Shown: positions 5,276 to 13,171 of the stretch, piece by piece
Position numbering within the stretch: position 1 is the first letter of the stretch
Layout of the letters: the number at the start of each line of letters is the position of its first letter
Virus record (IMG/VR): IMGVR_UViG_3300031601_000059
Span: 1 to 20,162 of that record
Strand: one strand, 5' to 3'
Length of the DNA: 20,162 bases
Source: a virus
The notes under the pieces: generated by a model
The model's input: only the letters and a program-made list of their open reading frames with translations
Told to the model about the DNA's origin: nothing
The model's database searches: none
Made by a program: the position numbers and the translations under genes

Positions 5276-6404
5276 GCTACAACTGCATAGCCTCAAGCAC
5301 ATGGCACAAGCGGACATTATGGGCATGGTTGACCCCATTGTATTGGCCAAGATCAAGGAGACTGATAGCTCTCCAACTATCAAGGTGTTCTCAATTGCCC
5401 ACCCCGGAGCAGTCAAGGGGTTTTTCTCAAAGTTTGGGAACGTCAAGGTTCATTATTTCGAGGACTCCATCAAGAAGATATATAACCTTATTGACACCGG
5501 CTTGGAGTGCTTTCTTGGCCATGGCAAAAACAACTCTCATGCAGGGCGTGATGTGGTTGGTCGGGTCATTGGCAAATCACTTGAGAAGATAGATGACATC
5601 ATCCATGATGTTGTTGCAGTGCATGTGCTCTCAGAGCACAAGCATCGCAAGTTGAATGTGGCTAGTATGGAAGTGGACGTTGGGTTCACACAGGATGACA
5701 ACGGGGACGCTTATATCCAGAACGTGCATGCCCTGACTGGTATTGCGCTGGGTGACGGAGACAAAGAGTCACCAGGGTTCCCGGGAGCAACGTTGCTGGC
5801 AGAAATGCAAGCATTCCAGAAAGGAGATGAGACTGTGACATTGGCAGAAGTTAAGGCATTTATCAAGGAGAATGGGACAATACCGTCCGATCTTTTTGAG
5901 AAGACCATGTTGGCTGCGGACAAGGTTGTTCGCGCCATTACTGAGGAACAAGTTGGCGATGAGACGAAAGCTCGCGAGCGGGTAGAGTCAAATCTCAACA
6001 AGGTGAAAGACCGGCACAAGGAAGAACTCGGTGAGAGGGACATAAAGATTGCGGAGCTTGGCAAAGCGTCTTTGGGTCTCCAAGTCAACCCACTTCTCGA
6101 GGGACTCGTGACGGAGATGAAGCTATCTGACCCACAGAAGGCTTTCATTGATTCTCGCAAAGCAGGAATTGACCTCACATCTGTTGAGGGCGAGGATGCT
6201 TTGAAGAAGGCGGTCAAGACCCATGTTGATCAAGAGCTGACTGAATTCAAGAGCTACGCGAAGATGTTCGGTGCTGAGGACCAAACTGGTGACCCAGATC
6301 GTGGGGCCGGGGCTGGTGGCACTGTTCAAGAGGGCAACGGGAAAGACCTAACTGTTCCCAAAAATAATCCATTGATCCCGCAAGAAGCCAGTCCCAAAAA
6401 GTAA
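5268..6404 (+). CDS. Probable capsid maturation protease fused to a scaffold domain
   Basis: A 378-residue protein if it starts at GTG 5268. CGGAG lies about 7 bases upstream, and the start overlaps the portal stop by 8 bases; TTG 5244 and ATG 5301 are alternatives. The N-terminal part (about 40-175) matches the layout of phage prohead proteases: GHGKNNSHAGRDVVGRVIG (84-102, candidate His91), then HKLNVASMEV-like sequence around candidate Ser133, then ALTGIALGDG and PGFPGA near 155-175. The rest is long, charged and helical with Glu/Lys-rich coiled-coil segments, as expected for an internal scaffold. Location between portal and capsid supports the role: it would guide capsid assembly and then be removed by proteolysis. 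The catalytic residues are inferred. Confidence 0.7.
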   Translation: MIKLQLHSLKHMAQADIMGMVDPIVLAKIKETDSSPTIKVFSIAHPGAVKGFFSKFGNVKVHYFEDSIKKIYNLIDTGLECFLGHGKNNSHAGRDVVGRVIGKSLEKIDDIIHDVVAVHVLSEHKHRKLNVASMEVDVGFTQDDNGDAYIQNVHALTGIALGDGDKESPGFPGATLLAEMQAFQKGDETVTLAEVKAFIKENGTIPSDLFEKTMLAADKVVRAITEEQVGDETKARERVESNLNKVKDRHKEELGERDIKIAELGKASLGLQVNPLLEGLVTEMKLSDPQKAFIDSRKAGIDLTSVEGEDALKKAVKTHVDQELTEFKSYAKMFGAEDQTGDPDRGAGAGGTVQEGNGKDLTVPKNNPLIPQEASPKK

Positions 6405-6433
6405 CTGGCCAAGAATGAAGGAGTAAGTTTATC

Positions 6434-6817
6434 ATGGCTGCTACTGTCTTTCATCTGCGATCGGACGAATGGTCGTCTGTGCAGATTGCGTCTGTTGTTT
6501 CCCCCGGCTTGACCGCTGGTGGGTTCTTCAAGACGGAGAACATGATTGCCATCGCCCCCGAGGCAGCAATCACTGGTGCCAAAGGTGTTGGCATCTACAA
6601 GGCCAAGAAGATCTATGTGCCCAAGGCTGCTGCAACGGGCAAGGATCTTGCCGTTGGTGACCTTGTGTACCTGGATCTTACCAATCAGTGTGTTGAGAAA
6701 GCTGCCACCACTGGGTTCTATCCCATTGGTATCTGTACTGAAGCCGCAACCTGGGACGCCACTGGTGTTGAAATCGAACTCGATGGTATCCACGGTGCTG
6801 CTATTGCTGTAAGTTAA
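6434..6817 (+). CDS. DUF2190-like capsid decoration (cement) protein
   Basis: A 127-residue beta-rich protein. The pattern AVGDLVYLDLTNQCVEKAATTGFYPIGICTEAA, split across about residues 74-108, matches DUF2190 proteins, which decorate or stabilise capsid shells or form trimeric capsid spikes. Gly/Ala-rich strands and a compact size fit that family. AAGGAG at 6418-6423 supports the ATG. It directly precedes the capsid gene, the usual place for such proteins. It probably binds the outside of the mature capsid. Confidence 0.75.
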   Translation: MAATVFHLRSDEWSSVQIASVVSPGLTAGGFFKTENMIAIAPEAAITGAKGVGIYKAKKIYVPKAAATGKDLAVGDLVYLDLTNQCVEKAATTGFYPIGICTEAATWDATGVEIELDGIHGAAIAVS

Positions 6818-6832
6818 GGAGACCCCCTGATC

Positions 6833-7825
6833 ATGCTTGGAAAGATTATCTCTGATTGGAGCAAGGTCAACCTCAGCAATGCAGAGGGACAGGCCCAGTT
6901 CCGTGGTGCAATGAACCATTTCTTGCAAGCCCCAGACCGTCCTGAAGTCCGCGCTGCCCTCCAGCACTTCACGCTGTCTGGTGACTTCCCCTCCGAGATG
7001 GCCCAGATCTTGCAAAAGTTCCATATCACCACCAACTTCGATGAAGGTTGGCAAACAATCTTCGATGTGCGGGACTTCACGAACACGAAGACCACTGGCT
7101 TTGACATCCTTGATGTTCAGTCCGGGTTGGCCTTCAACCATGTGAGCCCCGGTGAGGAAGTTAAGCTGTACAAGATGTCCGGCGCCAAAGTCAATGTTGG
7201 CTTTGACATGTACGGTGGGGGCCTTGGGTGGCATCGGACGTGGTTCGATGACAATACCTACTGGCTTGCCGAGGATTCGACCATCGAGTTCAACAACAAG
7301 GCATACGCCAAGCGTGCACAGATTTTCTACAATCTCATCGACGCGATTGGCGCCGGACAGAATCTTGCATGGCAAACCCCTGTCCCCACTGCGTTGGCGA
7401 ACACTGACCCCAACTATGTTGCGGTTCGTGACATGGCAACCATTGACAAGGCTTGCGAGACCATCTTGCTTGCAGTCAAGGACAAGGGCTATGGTGTGGG
7501 TGCAAACGCACAATTCCGCATCTTGGCCCCCATTCAGTTGCGCGCTCGCATCGCGCGGGCACTCAGCATTGCCAACTGGGGCCTCAGCCAAGGCTTCCCT
7601 GGTGTTCAGTATTCGGTAACCCCTCAGTACAGCATGATGATGTCGTCTGCATCCTCGTACTATGTGTGTCTCCCCGGCATTAAGTCCAAAGCTGGCATCC
7701 GTCAGAACTTGACCATGTTTGGTGAGTTTGACATGATGACCTACACGGACAAGGCTGCGGCATACATGCGCTTCGGTGGGGCCATTGGTGACACTGACCA
7801 GTTTCAGCGTTGTGCAATAGCATAG
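6833..7825 (+). CDS. Probable major capsid protein
   Basis: A 330-residue protein, probably the main shell subunit with an HK97-type fold. Support comes from its position after the protease/scaffold and decoration genes, its size, and the family-like course: an extended N-terminus, FDVRDFTNTKTTGFDILDV, then SPGEEVKLYKMSG and a helical stretch KAYAKRAQIFYNLIDAIGAG, ending with AAYMRFGGAIGD. There is no obvious N-terminal delta domain, which fits a separate scaffold gene. AAGGAG at 6816-6821 precedes the ATG by 11 bases. A hairpin follows the gene, possibly to raise its expression relative to downstream genes. No exact family name is claimed. Confidence 0.82.
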   Translation: MLGKIISDWSKVNLSNAEGQAQFRGAMNHFLQAPDRPEVRAALQHFTLSGDFPSEMAQILQKFHITTNFDEGWQTIFDVRDFTNTKTTGFDILDVQSGLAFNHVSPGEEVKLYKMSGAKVNVGFDMYGGGLGWHRTWFDDNTYWLAEDSTIEFNNKAYAKRAQIFYNLIDAIGAGQNLAWQTPVPTALANTDPNYVAVRDMATIDKACETILLAVKDKGYGVGANAQFRILAPIQLRARIARALSIANWGLSQGFPGVQYSVTPQYSMMMSSASSYYVCLPGIKSKAGIRQNLTMFGEFDMMTYTDKAAAYMRFGGAIGDTDQFQRCAIA

Positions 7826-7848
7826 CTCTACGCCTCCTGTGTTGGTTG

Positions 7849-7876
7849 GGGGCCAGAAGAAATTCTGGCCCCTTCT
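7849..7876 (+). terminator. GNRA-capped hairpin after the capsid gene (partial terminator or mRNA stabiliser)
   Basis: A perfect 10-bp stem, GGGGCCAGAA (7849-7858) with TTCTGGCCCC (7863-7872), encloses a GAAA tetraloop. The tail is TTCT, so termination would be incomplete. It could shield the 3' end of capsid mRNA or reduce read-through. A second small palindrome (7873-7887, TTCTACT-A-AGTAGAA) follows immediately, ending just before the ribosome-binding site of the next gene. Confidence 0.75.
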
Positions 7877-7900
7877 ACTAAGTAGAAAGGCTAATTTACA

Positions 7901-9373
7901 ATGGCTCCTATGATAACAACGGCAGATCTTCGTAAGGTAGAAGCAGCAAAGATGGCCCAGGGAGACCCCACCCCATCTAAAGTCACAGTAATCACCACCA
8001 AGGACCTCATTGCTTCCACAAAGAGGAAAGAAGACTTTGAGGATGTTCAGCATCTTCTACGCGCCAGTAGCAATCGGTATCTGAAGCATCTCGTAGCAGA
8101 CCAGTGCTTGGCGGAAGCCCCGGTTGTGGTGGTTATTGGTGGGGGCCCAAGTGTCAAAACAGTAGATCTTGATGGCCTTGAAGGTGCAGTGGTGGTGGGG
8201 GTGAATAGAGGGTTTGAGCTTGATCAAGTGGGGATCAATGTCTCAATGGACTTGAGGTTTAAGCGCTGGATGTTTAATGGGGGTTACAAGGATCTCTCCC
8301 CTGACATTCTGGACACATGGAAGAACTGGCTTGGGGTAAAGGTATTTGCTGTGCTTCAAGAGACCCCGGTTCCTGAAAATGGGGAGGATCCCCCTTATGT
8401 TGTGTACAGACGCCAAGACCCTAACTTTGGTATTGAACGTTCCAATACCGAGGAAATGTGCAACTCAACCAACTCTGGCCAAGCAGCCATCCAGTTGGCA
8501 CTTGCATTAGGGGCCAAGAACGTCCACCTTATTGGGTTTGACATGAACCCATCAGAGAATGGCCAAGAACAGGAGTGGTACCACAATGGCCATCCTGAGA
8601 ACCAAGGGGCCCATGTGTATGACCGCATGGTGGACACAATGGTAGCCCCCGCCAAGTTTGCCCGGAACAACGGGGTAGAAATATTGAACCATAGTCAAGG
8701 TTCAGCCATCTCGTCATTCAACATTGCCAAGTCCGGTGCAGAGTGGAATGAAATGACTGCTACTATCCCAAAGCGCCCAGTTGTGGTGTCTTACTTCACT
8801 GACGAGTTGTACCATGACCACTGTAAGGAAATGGCCCAAACAGCCCACTTCTTTGGGATGTCCACTTGCTTGTACAGTATGGAGTCTCTAGGCTCATGGA
8901 TACGCAATTGTTCTTTGAAGCCTATGGTGATTGCCAAGGCCATGGAAGAGTTCCCTGATGACCCAATTCTCTTTGTGGATGCTGACTCTCGGTTCAGGAC
9001 CTACCCAACCTTGTTTGACAACCACAAGGGCCACTTTGGGTATTGCACATTTGATTGGCCTAAGTGGACAAATGGGCAGCGGGATGACAAGGAGATAAGT
9101 TCCGCTGTGCTGTACATCAAGAACGTAGCAATCACCAGGAAACTTGTGGCAACGTGGAAGGACGCATGTGAACGCAACCTTTCTGATGGGGTTGATGTTT
9201 GGGACCAGAAGGTGTTGGCCCATATCATCCGTAGTATGAAGTGGCATAACAAGGAAAAAGTGTTTGACATACCCCCTGCTTATTGCCAGATCTTTGACAC
9301 TATGGCACATCTTGGTGCTCCTGTCATTGAGCAAATGCAAGCCAGCCGGGAGGCACGGGTGAGGAGTTCATAA
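7901..9373 (+). CDS. Two-domain MptE/DUF115-like and GT-A-like glycosyltransferase
   Basis: A 490-residue fusion. Residues about 72-280 form a Rossmann-like domain: VVVVIGGGPSV (75-85), NSGQAAIQLALALGAKNVHLIGFDM (191-215). This resembles the MptE/DUF115 group, which includes proteins for nonulosonic-acid glycosylation. Residues about 290-480 resemble a GT-A nucleotide-sugar transferase: ILFVDADS (356-363, DXD-like), SSAVLYIKN, and VDVWDQKVL (431-439). AGAAAGG upstream supports the ATG. It sits between the capsid gene and the head-tail connector in the same orientation. The simplest role is attaching a sugar to a virion protein, but sugar donor and target are unknown. Enzymatic activity is inferred from motifs only. 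Confidence 0.75.
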   Translation: MAPMITTADLRKVEAAKMAQGDPTPSKVTVITTKDLIASTKRKEDFEDVQHLLRASSNRYLKHLVADQCLAEAPVVVVIGGGPSVKTVDLDGLEGAVVVGVNRGFELDQVGINVSMDLRFKRWMFNGGYKDLSPDILDTWKNWLGVKVFAVLQETPVPENGEDPPYVVYRRQDPNFGIERSNTEEMCNSTNSGQAAIQLALALGAKNVHLIGFDMNPSENGQEQEWYHNGHPENQGAHVYDRMVDTMVAPAKFARNNGVEILNHSQGSAISSFNIAKSGAEWNEMTATIPKRPVVVSYFTDELYHDHCKEMAQTAHFFGMSTCLYSMESLGSWIRNCSLKPMVIAKAMEEFPDDPILFVDADSRFRTYPTLFDNHKGHFGYCTFDWPKWTNGQRDDKEISSAVLYIKNVAITRKLVATWKDACERNLSDGVDVWDQKVLAHIIRSMKWHNKEKVFDIPPAYCQIFDTMAHLGAPVIEQMQASREARVRSS

Positions 9374-9375
9374 TC

Positions 9376-9786
9376 ATGGCCCTGATGATTTCAGTAGCAG
9401 ATGTTACCACATACATGGTAACCCGTCCCAACTCAAGTTCTTGGACCGCACTTAATGCTGCGGACAAGACAGCACATGTGACCACGGCGGAGAACCAGTT
9501 GGCTCTGTACTATGAGCTTGACGCCACAGAGCAGACACATTTGAATGCTATTGCAGAGCAGACCCTATTCATTTCCCAGACGGGAGCCGGAGCTGATCAA
9601 CGTGCAGCCTTGCAAGCAATGGGTGTGTACGAGACCACTGTCACTGATGAGAAATTGCGCAAGAATGAGGAAGTCCCCATTTGTGCCTATGCAAAAAAGG
9701 CACTTGCTTCTGTCAAGATAAACGAGGAGCGTGTGTTTGTTAATGCCAGACGCTTAGAGCGAGACGACACTGATTATGGGACTTAG
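9376..9786 (+). CDS. Head-tail connector/adaptor protein
   Basis: A 136-residue, largely helical protein. The N-terminal SVADVTTYMVTRPNSSSWTAL and the later helices ending near YAKKALASVKI resemble small phage proteins often annotated as DnaT-like or head-tail adaptor proteins that sit under the portal. The start ATG is two bases after the glycosyltransferase stop, with GAGGAG at 9361-9366. Its end overlaps the next gene by 11 bases. Function rests mostly on position. Confidence 0.6.
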   Translation: MALMISVADVTTYMVTRPNSSSWTALNAADKTAHVTTAENQLALYYELDATEQTHLNAIAEQTLFISQTGAGADQRAALQAMGVYETTVTDEKLRKNEEVPICAYAKKALASVKINEERVFVNARRLERDDTDYGT

Positions 9787-10804
9787 TAGAAAACAAAAGA
9801 AGGCTATTGCAGATCTCAAGGCTGTTGAGGTTGCAGCGTACACTCGTAAGCAAATTGATGAGTTGCGTAAGATATATCGGCAAGCCACTAAGGATTTGCA
9901 AAGAGTTCTTTTGTCCACAACAGCCACCTCATTGACCAAGAAGTCTGCAGCAAAGACACTTGCTAATGTGAAAATTATAACAAAAGCCCTTGAGGTTGAT
10001 GTTGTGGAGTGGGGGGAAGACATACTCCCCCTTTCATACAACAGAGGGGTTGATGTTGCTGAGAGGCAAGTGCTTCGTCTTGGTATTTCAGACAGTGTGG
10101 CCCGAACAGCTGCTCTCCACACAGCAGCCATAGGTGTTCTTGCGGACAGCCTTGCTGTTGATGTTGTCAAGGTGTCTGGGGAGATAACCCATCTCGCTGG
10201 ATCCTTTATTCGTAGGGCTCAGCTAGACAGCCTCATGGATCAAGAACTATCTAGGCAAGTTGCTCAGGGCATTATCAAAGGGGATGGGTTCAAACAGTCA
10301 GGGAGCCGGTTGCTTCAGGCTTATCGTGAGCGCATTGCTGAAGGGGCCTTTGTTCGGATAGGGGGCCGGAACTACCAATTAGACAAGTACCTTGAGCTTG
10401 TTGCCCAAACTCGTACTCGAGAGGCAACCACTGAGGGCACAATCAATACTGCTGTTCAGTATGGCATGGACATAGGGATCTGGGATGTTCATGATAACCC
10501 ATGCCCACAATGCCAACGCTTTTCAGGAAGGGTGTTCTCCATAAGTGGCACCCACCCAGATTTTCTCCGGCTCGACGTGAGACCCCCAGTTCATCCTAGA
10601 TGTGAATGCTCCTTCCACCCAACCACTGAGACCAAGTTGAGGGACACTGACATGTATGATAAGCTGGTGGCATTGTCTAAGAACCCAAATATTCCAATAC
10701 TAAACCAAGGGGACTATGAGAGTATCCTTGGTAGGAAGCCCCTTGAAATTGCTAAGGCAGAAGCCAACGTTCTTGGAAACCTTGAGGAAGCCATGGCCTT
10801 ATGA
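9776..10804 (+). CDS. Minor head protein (Mu gpF/SPP1 gp7-like)
   Basis: A 342-residue protein with a helical N-terminal half. Its C-terminal signature fits phage head morphogenesis/minor capsid proteins: NPCPQCQRFSGRVFSISG, then RLDVRPPVHPRCECSFHP. Cys243 and Cys246 plus the later His and CxC cluster could bind a metal. These proteins act inside the head, near the portal, and may be ejected with DNA. The start overlaps the connector by 11 bases and the stop overlaps the next gene by four. It lies further downstream than in Mu or SPP1, where the equivalent gene directly follows the portal. Confidence 0.8.
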   Translation: MGLSRKQKKAIADLKAVEVAAYTRKQIDELRKIYRQATKDLQRVLLSTTATSLTKKSAAKTLANVKIITKALEVDVVEWGEDILPLSYNRGVDVAERQVLRLGISDSVARTAALHTAAIGVLADSLAVDVVKVSGEITHLAGSFIRRAQLDSLMDQELSRQVAQGIIKGDGFKQSGSRLLQAYRERIAEGAFVRIGGRNYQLDKYLELVAQTRTREATTEGTINTAVQYGMDIGIWDVHDNPCPQCQRFSGRVFSISGTHPDFLRLDVRPPVHPRCECSFHPTTETKLRDTDMYDKLVALSKNPNIPILNQGDYESILGRKPLEIAKAEANVLGNLEEAMAL

Positions 10805-11124
10805 GTTTGACCACTGTATACCACAATGCCACGGCAACCCTCACCAGGCATGCTGAGGATAACTATGGCAATGAGCTTTCTGGCTATCCCCAATCAATTG
10901 ATGTCCCTGTGTACTATAAGCATATCCATCAAGTTGTAAGAACGCTGGAAGGTGAGGAACTTCGTGCCCAGGGCCACATTGAGTTCAGTGATTCTCAGTT
11001 GCCATCTGGGTGGGTGCTTGAAGATTTTGACATTACTGTGAACAGTAAAACATACAGAGGTCAGATGCTGGATGTCCGAGATGGTGGTGGGGACCTCACA
11101 AAAGTGAGGATCTACTTAGTATGA
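10801..11124 (+). CDS. Head closure/head-tail joining protein
   Basis: A 107-residue beta-rich protein. Short strand-forming stretches (ATLTRH, DVPVYYKHIHQVV, FDITVNSKTYRGQMLDVRD, TKVRIYLV) match the small beta-barrel stoppers that close the portal after packaging. It is translationally coupled to both neighbours by ATGA overlaps. The assignment is by size, fold feel and gene order, not by a recognised motif. Confidence 0.6.
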   Translation: MSLTTVYHNATATLTRHAEDNYGNELSGYPQSIDVPVYYKHIHQVVRTLEGEELRAQGHIEFSDSQLPSGWVLEDFDITVNSKTYRGQMLDVRDGGGDLTKVRIYLV

Positions 11125-11585
11125 GTGTAAATTTGAGATTTGAGATTGAGTTTCCTAAGATGATGGGCAAGCTCTTGTCTGATGTGGAGCGTGGCATGGG
11201 TAAGGCTGGGATACAAATGCTCACTGATGCCACAACGGAAGTACCCAAAACTCCTCATTGGCGTGGGGTGCTTAGATCCTCAGGAAGTGTGTTTTTGCAG
11301 TCTAAGCATATCCACACCGCCAAGGCAGAAGGCCCAAGACCTGGGGCATTCATACCTAACAGTAAAAAGGAATCCCCCACCCCCGCAACTCAATATGGTG
11401 GGGGGATTACTCCTGACGAAATAACTGTTGTGGCAGGGTTCAATACTTCCTATGCGAAGAAAATGCATGAGGGGGTGAATTTGAATTTTAAGGAGTCAGG
11501 AACAGGGGCCAAGTTCCTAATCATGTCAATGACAAATAATGGCAGCACTTATCTTAAGCTGGCTGCCAAGGAGGCTCGCAGGTAA
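11121..11585 (+). CDS. Tail completion/neck protein (HK97 gp10-like)
   Basis: A 154-residue protein with the usual gp10-like order: a helical start; TPHWRGVLRSSGSVF near residues 44-58, equivalent to the family TG-L-S motif; then VAGFNTSYAKKMHEG, a YA...HEG signature; and a final GAKFLIMSM helix. Such proteins join the completed tail to the neck. It overlaps the previous gene by four bases and the next by one (TAATG). Confidence 0.72.
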   Translation: MSVNLRFEIEFPKMMGKLLSDVERGMGKAGIQMLTDATTEVPKTPHWRGVLRSSGSVFLQSKHIHTAKAEGPRPGAFIPNSKKESPTPATQYGGGITPDEITVVAGFNTSYAKKMHEGVNLNFKESGTGAKFLIMSMTNNGSTYLKLAAKEARR

Positions 11586-11980
11586 TGATTAATGAATTTT
11601 GTGACCACCTTGCCACACTGGTGCCTGGCTATACGGTGGGCAGCAGCATAGTTGTAGGGGTGGTGAACGTTGGCAAAAAGGCCTCCAACACCCCTTACCT
11701 ATTAGTCCGGGAAATAGGCCCCGCTCCACGGGAAACGGATGGCACGGAGATAATAGCAAAGTCCATCCAGCTGTTGTCTCATCATAATAACTATCAAGCA
11801 TCAAGGACTATTTGTCATGCTTTTGCGGAGGGGGTCCTAAATAAAGCTAGTATTGACATGCCTACTTATAGTATACTATCTATAGTTGGTGATGAGCCTT
11901 CTTATCTAGGGGTTGACGAGAAGGGGCTACATCAATTTGTTTCAAATGTGGTTGTGCGACTAAAGAGGAAAGGAGGCTGA
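11585..11980 (+). CDS. Tail terminator-like minor protein
   Basis: A 131-residue alpha/beta protein. Its course resembles phage minor capsid/tail terminator proteins: an N-terminal helix, PYLLVREIGPAPRETDG, a helix NYQASRTICHAFAEGVLN, then SILSIVGDEPSYLGVDEKGLHQFVSNVVVRLK. These cap the tail tube and set its length together with the tape measure. It starts inside the previous stop codon. Order (completion, terminator, tube) matches many siphoviruses. Confidence 0.65.
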   Translation: MINEFCDHLATLVPGYTVGSSIVVGVVNVGKKASNTPYLLVREIGPAPRETDGTEIIAKSIQLLSHHNNYQASRTICHAFAEGVLNKASIDMPTYSILSIVGDEPSYLGVDEKGLHQFVSNVVVRLKRKGG

Positions 11981-11984
11981 TTAG

Positions 11985-12533
11985 ATGTCTGTACACACAG
12001 CACAACAGTACAAGGACATTGGGCCTGCAGAGTTGACCTTTAACAGCATTGTTCTTGGCAAGACTGCTATAAACCCTAACGGTGGTACTCATGGTGGAGT
12101 TGGTGTGACAATTGGCACAGAGACGCGAGACTCGTTTCGTGATGCCACTGGCACCAACGCTCACGATGGGACCATTGTTGGCCGCACCCTTGGTGTTGAG
12201 GCCAACTTGACCGGCTTGAGCCTTGAGCAGTTGGCTGGACTGATTCCTGGCGCGGAACTTTCAGCGGGGGCCCAGAAGGCTCTTGCGTTGAATAACCCTG
12301 TTGGGATGTCCCAGCGTGATAACGCTAAATCGTTGGTTATCAAGCCCATTGACTCGGGTGTGGTGTCCACGGATGAAACGGAATGGATTACCATCCCGTT
12401 GGCGTTTCCGGAACCGGACTTTGACTTCAAGTTTGATCTTGAGGGTCAGAAAGTCTACAATGTCAAGTTCAAGACCTTCAACGAGCTCACTGGTTCCAGC
12501 ACCATTGCTACGTTGGGTCAGAACTCAACCTGA
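11985..12533 (+). CDS. Major tail tube protein
   Basis: A 182-residue protein with Gly/Thr-rich beta strands, followed directly by the chaperone pair and tape measure, as expected for the tail tube subunit. AGGAGG at 11971-11976 gives a strong ribosome-binding site nine bases or so before the ATG, fitting high expression. The C-terminal part (FPEPDFDFKFDLEGQKVYNVKFKTF) has the beta-rich pattern of tube proteins. No Ig-like extra domain is present. Confidence 0.8.
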   Translation: MSVHTAQQYKDIGPAELTFNSIVLGKTAINPNGGTHGGVGVTIGTETRDSFRDATGTNAHDGTIVGRTLGVEANLTGLSLEQLAGLIPGAELSAGAQKALALNNPVGMSQRDNAKSLVIKPIDSGVVSTDETEWITIPLAFPEPDFDFKFDLEGQKVYNVKFKTFNELTGSSTIATLGQNST

Positions 12534-12549
12534 GGAGAATAACTGAGTC

Positions 12550-12876
12550 ATGGGTAAGAAGATCAATATCGATGCAATCGCTGGCTTGAGCGATGCAATC
12601 GAACTCACGCTTGGGGGCAGGACTTTCAGCATCAGTGATATGAAGAAGGGAACACTGGACCGTGTTACCTCGTTGGGTGAAGAGGCAGACAATGCCGAAA
12701 GCATCCACGAGGTGCTCGCCCAGCAGCTTGTGCTTCTCACGGACGGTGGTGAAGAAGACATGGCATTTCTTCTGGGTCTTGATGGAAGGGTGTTGAAGGC
12801 TGCGGTCACCAGGGTCATGGAGGAATTGACGGAGGCGGGGGAGCGCAAGCGCAGCAAGAGAAGTGGAAGACGTTAG
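12550..12876 (+). CDS. Tail assembly chaperone (upstream, unshifted product)
   Basis: A 108-residue acidic protein with a basic end (RKRSKRSGRR), in the position of lambda gpG. It should coat the tape measure and recruit tube subunits during tail assembly, and is absent from mature virions. Its middle (LDRVTSLGEEADNAESIHEVLAQQLVLL) is helical. The frame ends at TAG 12874-12876, while a second frame that is open from 12783 continues. A -1 shift before the stop would make a longer form, as in other long-tailed phages. Confidence 0.75.
   Translation: MGKKINIDAIAGLSDAIELTLGGRTFSISDMKKGTLDRVTSLGEEADNAESIHEVLAQQLVLLTDGGEEDMAFLLGLDGRVLKAAVTRVMEELTEAGERKRSKRSGRR
12837..12843 (+). other. Candidate -1 ribosomal slippage site (GGGGGAG)
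   Basis: Among codon pairs in the overlap of the two chaperone frames (12783-12876), GGG GAG preceded by G allows perfect re-pairing of the P-site tRNA in the -1 frame. The A-site pair (GAG to GGA) is poor, so it is not a standard X XXY YYZ heptamer. No clear downstream pseudoknot was seen by eye. Confidence 0.35.
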
Positions 12877-13169
12877 CTAAGATCTGGCACTTCTTTCCAG
12901 GCTTTGCTTACTGCGAGCTCTTAAAGTTGAAAGGTTCTGAGTTAAGGTTTTGGGCCAATGAGACACGTAAAGTTGATGCCCGAACCAAGTATTCATTGAT
13001 GCTCATGTCATCTACTCCTCACATGAAACCTGAGTTTAGAGACAAGGTCATTAAACAGTTGAATCAGGAGATGGATGGTGTTGAAGGAACCTATGCTGGT
13101 GACTTGAAGCAAAGGGAAGAGCAGCACCAAAATCGAAAATATGTTCAGAACATGCTTAAAGGACTTTGA
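12838..13169 (+). CDS. Frameshift extension of the tail assembly chaperone (G-T type fusion)
   Basis: The -1 frame relative to the upstream gene is open from 12783 to the stop at 13167-13169. Before the TTG at 12927 it has no ATG or GTG start and no good ribosome-binding site. Yet the translation upstream of that TTG looks protein-like, for example EKWKTLAKIWHFFPGFAY and LLKLKGSELRFWANETRKV. Expression as a -1 frameshift product is the best reading, giving a fusion of about 206 residues from 12550. A candidate slip site is G GGG GAG (12837-12843), which re-pairs well in the P site only, so the site is uncertain. The extension should bind the tape measure, like gpT. Confidence 0.75.
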
Positions 13170-13171
13170 TC

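Noticed and set aside
6326-8053. 575-residue antisense open frame opposite the decoration and capsid genes
   Set aside because: It spans three well-supported + strand genes and their gaps. Its translation has odd Cys/His/Gly composition and no recognisable domain, as expected from codon bias on the sense strand.
12927-13169. Independent 80-residue gene starting at TTG 12927
   Set aside because: No ribosome-binding site is present, and protein-like sequence continues upstream in the same frame; a frameshift extension explains it better.
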